The translations under genes were made by a program, and so were the position numbers. Below the pieces are notes generated by a model. It saw only the letters and a list, made by a program, of their open reading frames with translations, was not told where the DNA came from and made no database searches. A stretch of DNA of 64,000 bases from Picochlorum sp. 'celeri' (taxonomy: Eukaryota; Chlorophyta; Trebouxiophyceae). The stretch is from positions 1 to 64,000 of the forward strand of contig JAACMV010000028.1 in assembly GCA_010909725.1 (NCBI GenBank), in the 5' to 3' direction. The stretch's first letter is position 1. Each line of letters begins with the position of its first letter. Of this stretch, positions 46,284-56,740 are shown piece by piece.

Positions 46284-47474
46284 TCACAGCTGCTCAAGCA
46301 ACTTCTGTCCCATCTCTTTGCATCCAACCTGCTTGCACCCGTCCTGCATGATATCTCCAGTGCGATATCCAAGATCAAGGACTCCAGTCACTGCTGCCTC
46401 GAGATGGTCTGCAACCTTTGGAAGATCAAGGCCATATCGGCACATCATTGCAGCTGAGAGGACCATGGCCAGAGGATTTGCCAAATCCTGTCCAGCAATG
46501 TCAGGAGCTGATCCATGCACTGGCTCAAAGATACCTGGACCATCATCAGAAATGGATGCCGATGGAAGCATTCCCAAGGACCCAGTGAGCATGGATGCCT
46601 CATCAGACAGAATATCTCCAAAAATATTTCCAGTGACAATGGTGTCAAACGACTTGGGATTACGGATGAGCTGCATAGCAGCATTATCAATGTACATGTG
46701 AGACAGGTCAACGTCTGGATACTCCTTCTCTCCAAGGGCAGTCACACTCTCTCTCCACAATCTGGACACCTCCAGAACATTGCTCTTATCCACCGAACAC
46801 AATCTACTGTTTCTTTTTCTCGCAGCTTCGAAGGCTACTCGGGCAATCCTCTGGACTTCAGACTCGCTATATACATCTGTATTGTACCCTATCCTCTCCC
46901 CATTCCTCTCTTCAATACCTCGTGGCTCTCCAAAGTAGATTCCTCCAACCAATTCCCTCACAATGAGAATATCCACCCCCTCCACCACTTCTCTCTTCAA
47001 CGTAGATGCATCAGCAAGCTGAGGAAGCACAATAGCAGGGCGCAGATTGGCGAATGCATTCAAAGACGCACGCAGCCTCAGCAAGCCCTTCTCTGGCTTC
47101 ATATCATATGGAAGATCGTCCCACTTGTATCCACCGATCGCCGCCAACAACACCGCATCACTCGCCTTGCAAAGATCCTCAGTTTCCTTTGGGTATGGAT
47201 TATTGGCAGCATCAACCGCCGCACCCCCAATCAAAGCTTCAGTACACTCGAATGTCTCCCCTTCCTTCTTTCCAGCCTCTCTGAGAACCTCCAGGGCAAC
47301 AGACATGATTTCAGGCCCGATTCCATCCCCAGGAAGAACAGTAATGTTATGAGTAGCATGCATCGGGGCTACAATCACTCGCCTCTGTGCATTCCAATGC
47401 CGCCGAGACATGGCCTGACCCATGCCGACATGGCTCTTCGCTGTTGATTTCATCATCATTGCTTTCATCATCAT
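46284..47474 (-). CDS. leuB: 3-isopropylmalate dehydrogenase, plastid type
   Basis: A single exon of 396 codons encodes the leucine-pathway enzyme that oxidatively decarboxylates 3-isopropylmalate. Visible motifs are [10 protein letters not shown] near residue 47, [15 protein letters not shown], the [13 protein letters not shown] metal-binding segment and [10 protein letters not shown] for NAD. The first roughly 40 residues are Met-, Ser- and Arg-rich ([15 protein letters not shown]...), consistent with a plastid transit peptide. The first ATG lies only 6 bp after the stop of the upstream reductase gene on the same strand, leaving no room for an independent promoter outside that gene. Confidence 0.95.
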   Translation of the reverse strand: MMMKAMMMKSTAKSHVGMGQAMSRRHWNAQRRVIVAPMHATHNITVLPGDGIGPEIMSVALEVLREAGKKEGETFECTEALIGGAAVDAANNPYPKETEDLCKASDAVLLAAIGGYKWDDLPYDMKPEKGLLRLRASLNAFANLRPAIVLPQLADASTLKREVVEGVDILIVRELVGGIYFGEPRGIEERNGERIGYNTDVYSESEVQRIARVAFEAARKRNSRLCSVDKSNVLEVSRLWRESVTALGEKEYPDVDLSHMYIDNAAMQLIRNPKSFDTIVTGNIFGDILSDEASMLTGSLGMLPSASISDDGPGIFEPVHGSAPDIAGQDLANPLAMVLSAAMMCRYGLDLPKVADHLEAAVTGVLDLGYRTGDIMQDGCKQVGCKEMGQKLLEQL

Positions 47475-47480
47475 GGAAAG

Positions 47481-48587
47481 TTACATTAATTGCTTATTAT
47501 TATGTGATGCAGCCACATGGCGCATGAGATCAGCCATCCCTCGCATCGGATCATGGTACTCCAGTCCAGTATCCTGTGATATTCGGCCACCCTGGAAAGA
47601 CATGGGCTTGTTCAGGCAGGATGCCACCAAATCCCACGGCACTTTATCAGTCATCTTTGATGCAATCCACAACATCCATTTGGGAGCTCCTAGACGAGGT
47701 AGTCGATGCTTTGGAAATTCCTGTCGAAGAGATTGGATCACATCCCTCATCCCCAGGCTATGCTGCCCATGGGCCAGAATGTACCGACCATGACAGTTGC
47801 TATTCATAGCAACCAAGATGTGCGCCGCCGCCACGTCATCCAAATCCACGTATGGAAAGTGATAGTTGGGTATACATGGCCACAGCTTCCCTTTCATCAA
47901 CAGCGTCGCAAACTCGACCAACTCGCTCTTCACCTGCGTGACTGGTGGCCCCACAACAAACCCTGGAAGAAGGACCACAAGCCTCCATGGTTTTCTACTG
48001 CCATCATCCTTCTGACTCTCATTAAATAAATCCCACGCTCTCTTTTCCGCCAAGACTTTGCTATACGCATACGGAAACTTGGACAGAGATGCCACCTCAT
48101 CCCAATCCTCCTCTGTATACACATGATCAGCCCCCCGCTCCCAATTATCCCCATGCACCGCCGACAACGACCCCGTATACACCAATGTATCCACTGTCCC
48201 TGATCTCTCTATAGCTCCAACCACATGCTCCACCCCCTCCACAGCAGGGCGAATCACCTCCTCCTCCACCTGCCCCCGAGCAACCCTCACCGTCACCGGA
48301 GAGGCCACATGGATGACCACATCACACCCACGCACAGCCTCATCAAACGACCCCTTCTCTGACAAATCTGCTTGAAATAGTTGTAATCGATCCTTGGCTC
48401 CATCCATCCCCCTCATGGTATCATATCGAGTGTCTTTTGGATTGCTTCGAACGGTTCCATGAACCGTATGCCCAGCACGCAGTAATCTCTCAACAATAGC
48501 CCCACCGATATACCCACTGGCACCAGTCACACAGAATACTCTTTTCTTTGTTTCATTGGATTCATCTGGATAGAGTGGAAGTCTCAT
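47481..48587 (-). CDS. extended SDR reductase, CCR/DFR-like
   Basis: A single exon of 368 codons encodes an NAD(P)-dependent extended short-chain dehydrogenase/reductase. The Rossmann motif VTGASGYIGGAIV sits at about 20-32, a TVR follows as in NADPH-binding DFR/CCR enzymes, HVASPV is present, and the catalytic Ser and YAYSK (Tyr and Lys) lie mid-protein. Substrate cannot be assigned; candidates include flavonoid-, cinnamoyl- or 3-beta-hydroxysteroid-type carbonyls. No targeting peptide is evident. Its stop lies 6 bp before the leuB start. Confidence 0.88.
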   Translation of the reverse strand: MRLPLYPDESNETKKRVFCVTGASGYIGGAIVERLLRAGHTVHGTVRSNPKDTRYDTMRGMDGAKDRLQLFQADLSEKGSFDEAVRGCDVVIHVASPVTVRVARGQVEEEVIRPAVEGVEHVVGAIERSGTVDTLVYTGSLSAVHGDNWERGADHVYTEEDWDEVASLSKFPYAYSKVLAEKRAWDLFNESQKDDGSRKPWRLVVLLPGFVVGPPVTQVKSELVEFATLLMKGKLWPCIPNYHFPYVDLDDVAAAHILVAMNSNCHGRYILAHGQHSLGMRDVIQSLRQEFPKHRLPRLGAPKWMLWIASKMTDKVPWDLVASCLNKPMSFQGGRISQDTGLEYHDPMRGMADLMRHVAASHNNKQLM

Positions 48588-48893
48588 TCAGGATTTGAGG
48601 AATTGAATTCTGGTTGTTTGTTGGAATTGAATTGCGACACAGTGTGATATATTGGTGTATTCTAATAGTATCAAGAGTATTAGTATAAAAATTATAGCAA
48701 CATATGTGAGTCTGCATCCATTTCATGATGTACCACTACATGTTTATTTTAAGAAAGCACACTTGCAATCAAATTCCTTGTTTGATGATCTGCTACGCTG
48801 GATCAAATTATTATCATTCATAGCACAAACTGTTTCTTTTCAGTTTCCTTCCTAAACCTAAGGAAAAGGTAAACAGTCGTGAAAAACAAGGAC
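48588..48893. promoter_or_regulatory. divergent 5' region, SDR and nuclease genes
   Basis: These 306 AT-rich bp separate divergent starts. No specific element was identified. Confidence 0.35.
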
Positions 48894-49595
48894 ATGAATG
48901 CCTTGTGGATTGGCTGCATTACAGTGTCATTAAGTGCCGTCGCTGCTGCATCTCCGATCAAGGTGATACAGGGTTACCCAAGAATTATTGATGGAGATTC
49001 ATTAGAGATCAATAAGACGAGCATTCGATTGGAGGCCATTGATGCTCCGGAAATGAGACAGACATGTTACAAACGGTCAGGGACTCCATACGCCTGTGGC
49101 GTGGAATCAAGGACCCAATTAGTGAATAAGATTGATACTAGCAGTGTTAGATGTAGTATAAACAGAAAGGATAGGTTTGGGAGGTCTCTGGGATACTGTT
49201 GGTTGGATCGACAGGATCCTGCTGACTCTTTAAATTCTTTAAATGCCTGGATGGTCCGGTCGGGTCATGCCCTGGCGTATCGTCGATTCAGCACCGTGTT
49301 TGTACCTCAGGAAGAGTATGCGAGGAGTCAGCAGGTAGGTATCTGGTCTGGGGAATTTCTAGAGCCATGGGTGTGGAGGCAGAAGTATGGAAGGGGTGGC
49401 AATGAACAGAGCTCTGGTAGCAATAAGGCAGGCTGCGATATCAAGGGGAATATCTCCTCGAATGGAGAGAAGATATATCATCTTCCTGGTGGTCAATATT
49501 ACGATCAAGTGAAGATTACGGAATCAAAGGGAGAGAGGTGGTTTTGCTCTGAAGAAGATGCTGTTTCTCTTGGGTGGAGAGCTTCGCGGGAGTAG
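48894..49595 (+). CDS. secreted staphylococcal-type (thermo)nuclease
   Basis: A single exon of 233 codons. A signal peptide (MNALWIGCITVSLSAVAAA) precedes an SNase OB-fold: RIIDGDSLEI (calcium-binding Asp), RLEAIDAPE (catalytic Arg and acidic residues) and DRFGRSLGYC (second catalytic Arg). The C-terminal 50 residues, with CDIKGN, YHLPGGQYYD, ERWFCSEEDA and LGWRAS, match the tail of bacterial, notably alphaproteobacterial, SNases as I recall them. No intron is present although most neighbours have them. The secreted bacterial-type architecture suggests horizontal transfer. Translation from a GTG 15 nt upstream is less likely. Confidence 0.85.
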   Translation: MNALWIGCITVSLSAVAAASPIKVIQGYPRIIDGDSLEINKTSIRLEAIDAPEMRQTCYKRSGTPYACGVESRTQLVNKIDTSSVRCSINRKDRFGRSLGYCWLDRQDPADSLNSLNAWMVRSGHALAYRRFSTVFVPQEEYARSQQVGIWSGEFLEPWVWRQKYGRGGNEQSSGSNKAGCDIKGNISSNGEKIYHLPGGQYYDQVKITESKGERWFCSEEDAVSLGWRASRE

Positions 49596-49694
49596 ATATG
49601 CCTTGATTTTTTTCTCGTATCGCTTGATCGGATCTAGAATGATACCTTTAACGTATATATAATATATACAATTATTACTCTATCAAGAATCATT

Positions 49695-50249
49695 TCAACA
49701 GCGCTTGATACGTACGAGATCTAGCAAACATGCTGCCATATCCACACAGACCTCTGTCACAAACATCACCAGGTAGATGGCAGCACATGCATGGGACACC
49801 ATGCTGGCGACGGATATCCTACCAGTCTTCACATGATGATGATGGTCATCATCATCACCACGATGATTATTGACTGGAGATTCTCCTTCATCATCATCAC
49901 CCGAGACAGTACTGCTAGCATCCATCTGATATTCGACATGTCCTGACAAGCATGGTAGTACCTTGCCGTACCCAGGGGAAGAAGAATCTTCCTCGGCTCT
50001 GGAAGTGGATTCTGTGCCTCTCGATGAAAATATTGAAGGACGCATCGCATGCTGCTTTGGAGTATCCACCGTATAGACCCTCCTCCTCCTCACCCCACTC
50101 TTTCTTCCTCCTCCATCATCATCATAATAATGTCTCGAAGAAGAAGACCCATCACCAGTGTTGCTGCTAAACCATTTCTCCTCCAATAATTCAAGCACTC
50201 GCCCTGCTTGTTGGTCCCCTTGATGTTCCCTTGAGGGCAAATCCATCAT
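49695..50249 (-). CDS. hypothetical protein with C-terminal membrane segment
   Basis: A 184-codon single exon starts MMDLPSREHQG. The first 140 residues are hydrophilic, Ser/Asp/Arg-rich, with runs of Asp and His (DDDDHHHH). A hydrophobic stretch near the C terminus (SHACAAIYLVMFVTEVCVDMAACLLDLV) could be one membrane helix, giving a tail-anchored layout. No family was recognised. The simple-sequence runs are also visible at DNA level (ATG/ATC triplets), so part of the frame may be repeat-driven. Confidence 0.45.
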   Translation of the reverse strand: MMDLPSREHQGDQQAGRVLELLEEKWFSSNTGDGSSSSRHYYDDDGGGRKSGVRRRRVYTVDTPKQHAMRPSIFSSRGTESTSRAEEDSSSPGYGKVLPCLSGHVEYQMDASSTVSGDDDEGESPVNNHRGDDDDHHHHVKTGRISVASMVSHACAAIYLVMFVTEVCVDMAACLLDLVRIKRC

Positions 50250-50658
50250 TTTCCTATCATATACAACGAACCCAATATCACTGCCTCGTCACTGAGTGAT
50301 ACCTAGAAAAGTCAATGGTGCAATGTACTAATAAGACCTGCATATTATGCTGTATTCGATACAACTATTAAATATGCTCATATATATACATATATTTTCT
50401 ATATAAGGAATATATGTAACAGTGACCAGATGCCATATGACACAGAGAGAGTTGATTCGTTGACCACCATTCGAATGGAATTCTTTCTTAATGTTTTTTG
50501 TATGGAATCCACTTTGGACCATTTGTGTCAATTCACCTATCAAAGCAAGTATTCGACCGAAGATGGCATTCAAATACAAAGTGTTGGCGTCATCAGGCAT
50601 CATCATTGACGCTCTTCCTTCACCCATGCCATTCTGAATTGATTTCATTGGTATCAAC
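50250..50658. promoter_or_regulatory. 5' region upstream of the ERdj3-type gene
   Basis: These 409 bp lie between divergent starts. The AT-rich stretch near 50370-50410 contains TATATA runs. A minus-strand open frame here overlaps the DnaJ signal-peptide exon and is rejected. Confidence 0.35.
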
Positions 50659-51947
50659 ATGGGAGTACTGCGGAGTTGGGTGTGCATTCTCTTGATAGCG
50701 TTGATTGGGACTGCGACGCTGATTCGAGGGTACGATCTGATTGCCTTGGTTGTCTTTAGATCCACCATTCTGTTCATGGATGGATATAAGTATCTTTAAA
50801 AGATACAGTATACGCATGATTGGACTAGAAGAATGCCACCGTCAGGCGTGATACATTATGATCTTGTCACAACACACACAACTCATCTCATCTCTCTATA
50901 TTTATATATATGTCATAACGCAGGAGCAAGGATTATTACGATGTGTTACATGTTCACCGATCGGCGGATGAGGCGACCATTAAGAGGGCGTATAGAAAGT
51001 TGGCATTGAAGATGCATCCTGACAAGGTGCAGGGGAGTGAGGAGGAGAAGAAGAAGGCTGCTGAGAAGTTTGCAGAGGTGGGGCATGCGTATGAAGTGTT
51101 GATGGATCCAAAGAAGAGGGAGATATATGACAGGTATGGGGAGGAGGGGCTGAAGAGTATGGGGGATCAAGGCGGAGGTGGAGGTATGGATCCGAATGAT
51201 ATCTTTTCTCAGTTCTTTGGCGGTGCGTTCAACTTTGGATTTGGAGGTGGCCCTCAAGAAGAAGAGGAAGTGAAAGGAGAAACGGTGCATGTGGGGTTGG
51301 AAGTGACACTGGAGGAGCTGTATACTGGCAAGGAGTTCAAGGTGACGAGGGACAAGCATGTGCTCAAGCCTGCTCCAGGGAAGAGGGACTGTAATTGCAA
51401 GCAAAAGCTGGTGACAAAGTCTATTGGTCCAGGAATGTTCCAGCAGTTTACAAAAACAGAGTGCGAAAAGTGCGATAATGTGAAATTTGTGAGAGAGGCT
51501 GATGATTTGACAGTGACACTGGAGCCAGGCATGGTGGATGGGCAGGAAATAGTCTTCTTTGAAGAAGGAGAGCCGATTATTGATGGCGAACCAGGTGATT
51601 TAATATTTGTGGTTCAGACAAGGCCGCATGGTCTATTTACAAGGAAGAATAAGATTGATTTGCATATGAATCTAGTGATTAGTCTCTTGGAGGCATTGGT
51701 TGGGTTTGAGAAAAAGATTACGCATCTCGATGGCCACAGCGTCACCATTGCATCAAAGGGTGTGGTGAGCCCCGGGGATGTCTTGACTTTAAAGAACGAA
51801 GGCATGCCCGTCTATGATAGTCCTGATAGGCGAGGGTCGCTGTATGTCAAGATTACAGTCTCCTTCCCCAAGACTGTCAGTGATGCGGACAAGGCAGCAT
51901 TGAACAAGCTGTTTGGCTCAGCAGCATGGATGCACGATGAGCTGTGA
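50659..51947 (+). CDS. ER-resident DnaJ co-chaperone, ERdj3/DNAJB11 type
   Basis: Exons 50659-50729 and 50924-51947 give 364 aa. The short first exon encodes a signal peptide ([19 protein letters not shown]) and joins in phase 2 to the J domain SKDYYDVL. The HPD motif (KMHPDKV) stimulates BiP. A Gly-rich linker follows, then the client-binding domain with the cysteine pairs DCNC and [12 protein letters not shown], and [11 protein letters not shown], all matching DNAJB11. It works with BiP in ER folding, the same compartment as the UGGT in this window. Support for the splice is strong because it restores the full J domain. Confidence 0.93.
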
Positions 51948-51983
51948 AACTAATTTATATCATTATTTATACATAATAATATG

Positions 51984-52625
51984 TTACAGAATGTCTGGTA
52001 TCAGGAATCCTGTGATGGTGTGGAATACCGTGGGACAGCCCTGATTCAAGTCTGCCATATCAATCGTGGCATTGTTGTTGCCAGATGAGAGCACAACCGT
52101 CTCACCATCATCGGAACCAATGCGTATGCATTGCCCCTGTGCCATGGTTTCATAGCACGACCCAATCTGCATATCCCCCACAGCCATGCTGTAGTATGGA
52201 ATCACATGGTGCCTCACAAGAGCATGCAGTGTATCAAAGTCCTTGAACATGCGTGTCTCTACATCCTCCCCCATGGACATGCTCTGTATCGTATCCACAA
52301 TCGCCTTGTTCGTAGGAATAAATACAGTCGCTCGCAATCGCACAGACCCATACACAGAGTCCATCCCAGTCTCGTGAATGGCATTCTTGAAGATACTGTA
52401 CTCATCATTCCCAGAGATCATGGACAGTGCTGAATTGCATTCAGATGGTATCATGGGAGCCACCCGAGGTCTCATATCATCATCATCTTCTTCTTCCCCA
52501 CCATGAACAAATTCCGACTTCTGAATCACCATCAGGGCCACTACGACGACGACGAAGAGTATCCTCCTACTCCTCCATCTCTCAGAAGAGACAAAAAAGA
52601 AGAGGGTCTGTGGTGGTAGTCTCAT
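51984..52625 (-). CDS. secreted fasciclin (FAS1) domain protein
   Basis: A 213-codon single exon. A basic N terminus and hydrophobic helix (RRILFVVVVVALMVI) form a signal peptide or anchor, followed by an acidic linker and a single FAS1 domain (about 70-210). The H1-like motif TVFIPTNKAI and the later HALVRHHVIPYYSM segment with a beta-rich end fit FAS1. FAS1 domains mediate adhesion at cell surfaces in algae and plants. The C terminus ends at the domain with no GPI signal. Confidence 0.75.
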   Translation of the reverse strand: MRLPPQTLFFFVSSERWRSRRILFVVVVVALMVIQKSEFVHGGEEEDDDDMRPRVAPMIPSECNSALSMISGNDEYSIFKNAIHETGMDSVYGSVRLRATVFIPTNKAIVDTIQSMSMGEDVETRMFKDFDTLHALVRHHVIPYYSMAVGDMQIGSCYETMAQGQCIRIGSDDGETVVLSSGNNNATIDMADLNQGCPTVFHTITGFLIPDIL

Positions 52626-52832
52626 TCGTCATTCAATGCTCCTCCATTCCTATTGTGACCAATAATAATCCAAATTACTAGTATTAATTGTAATAATTAT
52701 AAAATGTATATAGAGAGTTGGGAAGAAATGAATCAGGGGTTTCGGTTCTGAGAACAAAACAAAAATAGGAGAGAGAGAGCAGAGTTCGACAGTCCCAGAG
52801 ATATTTCTGACTGAGGTGGCTGCAGCATCAGG

Positions 52833-54406
52833 ATGGAGTCCAAGGGAACATCTCGATCTGCACCAGTGTTACCATGGATGAAGAAGCCAATTGCAGTCGA
52901 GGAACATGCATTGCATCCTGTCTCAGGCATGCGTGGACTGGACGATAGAATTAGAGGCTTTCTCTGCGACAGGATGAATATTAATGATCTATTCTCAATA
53001 CAGATGGCTGTATGGGAGTTGATGTGCGGTGGAGAGTCGAGGCTACATGATGTATGCTTTTCTGCACCAACTGGGAGTGGGAAGACGTTGGCCTATGCAC
53101 TGCCGATTGTGAATGCCTTGGCGGTTGCGCCCGGTGCTCTCAGGAGCTCATGCTTTGGGATGCAGTGCCTGATTGTGGTTCCGACAAGGGGTCTTGCGAC
53201 GCAAGTGTATTCCGTGTTGCATCCTCTGGCAAGTGCTGTTGGGCTGGAAACTCTTGGTGTATGTGGCTCCATGACTGTGGCTGAAGAGGCGTCCTTGCTT
53301 GCTGAAAGGAGGCATGATATATGCATATTTACGCCTGGAAGGTTGGTCTCTCATCTGGAGTCGACGCTAGGGTTCTCAGAGAGTTTGAAAAGGAATGTGT
53401 CCTTTTTGGTGATTGATGAAGCTGATCGATTGCTGCGGCAGCGGTACAATGATTGGTTGCCAAAGGTATTAGATTGCATAGATGGAGGATCGTTGGTCAA
53501 ATATGTGGTGAGTGCAACGTTGACGAGGGATCCTACCAAGCTTGATGTGTTGAGGCTTGTGGCACCGCGATGTGTGACACATGTTCAAGGTACTAGAATA
53601 ATAATTATTATTATGATTTTGTTTTCATCTGCTTTCTTTCTAATTTTCTGAGCTGTACTTTCTTTCTAAATTCATTTATATCCTTGTGTTGTGCAGAGGA
53701 ATTCAAGTACAAGCTGCCGTCAACATTGGAAGAATCCAAAGTTGTGGTGGCAGAACAGGACAAGGCAGCAGCCCTGTGTACCTTGCTGGCAAGCAATGGG
53801 CTGGGTCACGACACCAAGAAATGTATCGTATTTGTGTCTTCGGTGGATGCGACATCAACTCTGGCAATGCTACTGATGGAGATTGAGAAAGAACATTCGG
53901 TGATGGGCAATGTTGTGGAATATAGTGCTGCATCTTTGTCAAGAGACAGGCGCAGGGCTTTGGAATCTTTCAAGAATGGAGCATCCAGAATATTGGTGTG
54001 CTCGGATGCCATGACTCGAGGCATGGATATCGATGGCATCGATACCGTTATAAACTATGATGCCCCTGTGTATGCCAAGACATATGTTCACAGGGCGGGG
54101 AGAACAGCGAGGGCTGGTAGGAGCGGCAAGGTGATCACACTGCTGAAGAGAGAGGAGGTGAGACATTTTAAAGACATGTTGCGGAAAGCAGATAATAATT
54201 ATGTGAAAGATGCGAAAATAGATTCAGAATTCTTTGTGCACAAGGCACGTGCATGGGTGACGGATGCTCTCGACAGAATGCGTGCCATTGGAGATACTCC
54301 AACAGGTCAACATGATGATGCTTTAGATATATCTCAGACTGCTGAGACAAAGAAGAGAAAACGAAGCATGATGCGAGCTGTTGCATTTCCAGAACTATCA
54401 TTGTAA
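52833..54406 (+). CDS. DEAD-box RNA helicase, DDX51/Dbp6-like
   Basis: Exons 52833-53589 and 53697-54406 give 488 aa, joined in phase 1. All helicase motifs are visible: SAPTGSGKT, VPTRGLATQ, TPGRL, VIDEAD, the SATL motif, and HRAGRTARAG near the end. Order and the LPWMKKP start recall DDX51/Dbp6, a nucleolar helicase needed for 60S ribosome assembly. The C terminus is basic (KKRKRSMMR). It converges with the kinase gene at 54439, with 32 bp between stops, so 3' UTRs must overlap. Confidence 0.9.
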
Positions 54407-54438
54407 GATTATTGAATACCTGTATCATCCTGTTCCGT

Positions 54439-56349
54439 TTATCTACCTTGTTGTTTTGTCAGGATTTTTCGAATACGTGGGTCCATGGGATCCGCGCCTC
54501 CTGGAGGCGATGTGGAGACTCCCCAACGAGGTCCAGGTGGAATCTCGTGCCCAGACCCGCTCTGAGCGCTCCACTCTCCGTGACGATGAGCACCCAGGAA
54601 TTTGGTGGGATCTAATTCGCCCCCTCGCCGTGTGTCGGCCACATTGCTCAAGCGCTCTCTGGCATAGTCAGAGTTATCTTTTATGCTGGCACCCTGATCT
54701 TCTAATAAACCACCATTCACTCGTCTAGTAGGCTTTTTGGATCGGCCATCTATTGATTTCTGGAATGCAATCTGACCTTGCTGAACTGCCTTGCATTCTG
54801 CTTCCAACAATGCCAAAAGTTTTTGTGTCGTCTCAGAGAAGCAATCCTCATTTTCAGATAGGTTACGGTCATCATCTACCAGTATATTTTCCAAATGCAT
54901 CTCCAGCATCGCTAATGCCCGTGCAGGGTCTTCCTCTGATGCAACACGTGTTGGGGAGGTGCTCTCTGACACTGCCTTGCTTTCATGGTCGTGTGTTCCT
55001 TCCTCCTCATGGTGTAACAAGAGAGAGTCCAATCTATTCTGAAGCATGACATCTTCTGTCATGGGCAAATCTTCCATCTCGTCTCTCAACTCTTCAAAGT
55101 ATTCATGGAGCATGGCTTCATCACAAGAGGGCCGTCGCTGAGGATCAAATTCCAAGAGCCGGGTGAGCAAGTGAATGGCCACCTCCCCAGCAGCTTTGAA
55201 TTTTCTCTGAAGCTTTGGAGCTTTGCCTGGAAGCTTTGCCAAATAGTTTCGCCATGCTTCCATTTCAACCACATCAACATCACGCCATGCGGGAGTCCCT
55301 ATAACATCAAAGAGCGCTTCAAGCTCACGTCGCGTCGTCGCGCACTCGGGCCTCCCATATGTCTCTCCCGAATTGGGAGTCTTGGGCATTTCTTTCAGTG
55401 CAAACATGGGAGCCACTTGCAGATGGGGCGTTGTTGCAGACCCCACATATGCCACTCGTGACAGCATTTCTCCAAAGATACACCCCAAACCCCACATGTC
55501 AATAGCGTCAGTGTACCCCCCTCGTGATATGACTACCTCAGGGGCTCTATAACATGGGGTCGCCACAACCCTGGTCAACGGCGCCTTGAACCCAGACCCA
55601 TCAGCACTGGGCTCCATGAGTAAATCCCCAACGTCGCTGTCCATTGCCATGCTCTTTGTCGACGAAATTGGGTGGAGAAATTGAGCAGATTCATTCATAT
55701 TGCTATCACTCCGTTTGACACCTCCCTGCTCACTCCCGCTAAAATGACTCCGTGCACTCCCAAAGTCCCCCAACTTGACCACCCTCTGCCCTCCCTGCCA
55801 CACCACAAACACATTCTGGCTCTTCACATCCCGATGCCACACTCGCAACGAATGCAGATACTTCAATCCTTCCAATAACTGCCACAAGATGGCAGTCACC
55901 TCGTCCCCTGTCAGCTGACCTTTCATGTGGTACAAATCTCCTCCGTCAGCAAACTCTGTGGCAATGTACAAATCAACAGAGCAATGCACCAGCTTGCCTC
56001 CCACCAAGCGGCACTCCCCCGTCGAAGAAGGCTGAAGGAACACATCCTTCAGTTGAATGACGTTCGGGTGATTAATCCTCCTCAGGATGGCAATCTCCCT
56101 CAACACCCTCTTTGTCTGCTCATGGCTATTCAACACATTCCCAATCCTTTTCAGCGCCACCAAACCCCCGTCGACTCTACTCTTGGCCAAACACACGCAC
56201 GAGTATGACCCATACCCCAACACACGAATCAGCTCGTACCCAGACCCGACCTTCCACTCCATGCTTCCAATACTTTGCATTGTCGAACCAGGCTCTGGGT
56301 CAACAAAGTACAACCCCTCCTCATACGGACTCTTTCGTATGCTACTCAT
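54439..56349 (-). CDS. CMGC-type protein kinase, MAPK/CDK-related
   Basis: A single exon of 636 codons. The kinase domain (about 38-415) has LGYGSYSCV, the VALK lysine, HRDVKSQNV and DFGSA, then YRAPEVV and GLGCIFGEML, typical of CMGC kinases. About 75 residues separate DFG from APE, including Ser-rich and acidic segments; no TxY pair was found at the usual MAPK place (VVATPCYRAPE). The C-terminal 220 residues are Ser/Glu-rich, probably disordered. Target and pathway are unknown. Confidence 0.87.
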   Translation of the reverse strand: MSSIRKSPYEEGLYFVDPEPGSTMQSIGSMEWKVGSGYELIRVLGYGSYSCVCLAKSRVDGGLVALKRIGNVLNSHEQTKRVLREIAILRRINHPNVIQLKDVFLQPSSTGECRLVGGKLVHCSVDLYIATEFADGGDLYHMKGQLTGDEVTAILWQLLEGLKYLHSLRVWHRDVKSQNVFVVWQGGQRVVKLGDFGSARSHFSGSEQGGVKRSDSNMNESAQFLHPISSTKSMAMDSDVGDLLMEPSADGSGFKAPLTRVVATPCYRAPEVVISRGGYTDAIDMWGLGCIFGEMLSRVAYVGSATTPHLQVAPMFALKEMPKTPNSGETYGRPECATTRRELEALFDVIGTPAWRDVDVVEMEAWRNYLAKLPGKAPKLQRKFKAAGEVAIHLLTRLLEFDPQRRPSCDEAMLHEYFEELRDEMEDLPMTEDVMLQNRLDSLLLHHEEEGTHDHESKAVSESTSPTRVASEEDPARALAMLEMHLENILVDDDRNLSENEDCFSETTQKLLALLEAECKAVQQGQIAFQKSIDGRSKKPTRRVNGGLLEDQGASIKDNSDYARERLSNVADTRRGGELDPTKFLGAHRHGEWSAQSGSGHEIPPGPRWGVSTSPPGGADPMDPRIRKILTKQQGR

Positions 56350-56740
56350 GTTCCCACTAACAGACTATACATACCACTGCGCCCCGTTTCAGAGAATTCA
56401 ATCACGTTTCTTGTCGTGTTCCGCAACGGTATTTCAATTCAACAACCCAAAGACTGGTGCGCATTGTTTAGCATTCAGTGCTGTCACTCGGGTCTCTATA
56501 GTATTTTTGAAACAAAGTATACCATTCTCGGAAGGGGTTATTGCCCAACAAATCCTTCAAGGCACATCTGAGTTGAACTCGGAATTGGACACCCTCTGAA
56601 ACGAATACTCTTCCCATCAAAATATTCATTGATGGTTTAGGACAGAAGTTGGGGGATAACGTCAGAGTCGGTCTACTACAATCTGCTTCAGAGAGCAGCG
56701 TCTTCATACTTGAATGCGTTGAATCCTTTATGTGACGATT
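56350..56740. promoter_or_regulatory. divergent 5' region, kinase and U-box genes
   Basis: These 391 bp separate divergent starts. No open frame of note or repeat was recognised. Confidence 0.35.

Noticed and set aside
50328..50777. 149-codon minus-strand frame upstream of the DnaJ gene
   Set aside because: It overlaps the signal-peptide exon of the ERdj3-type gene on the other strand and has no recognisable content.
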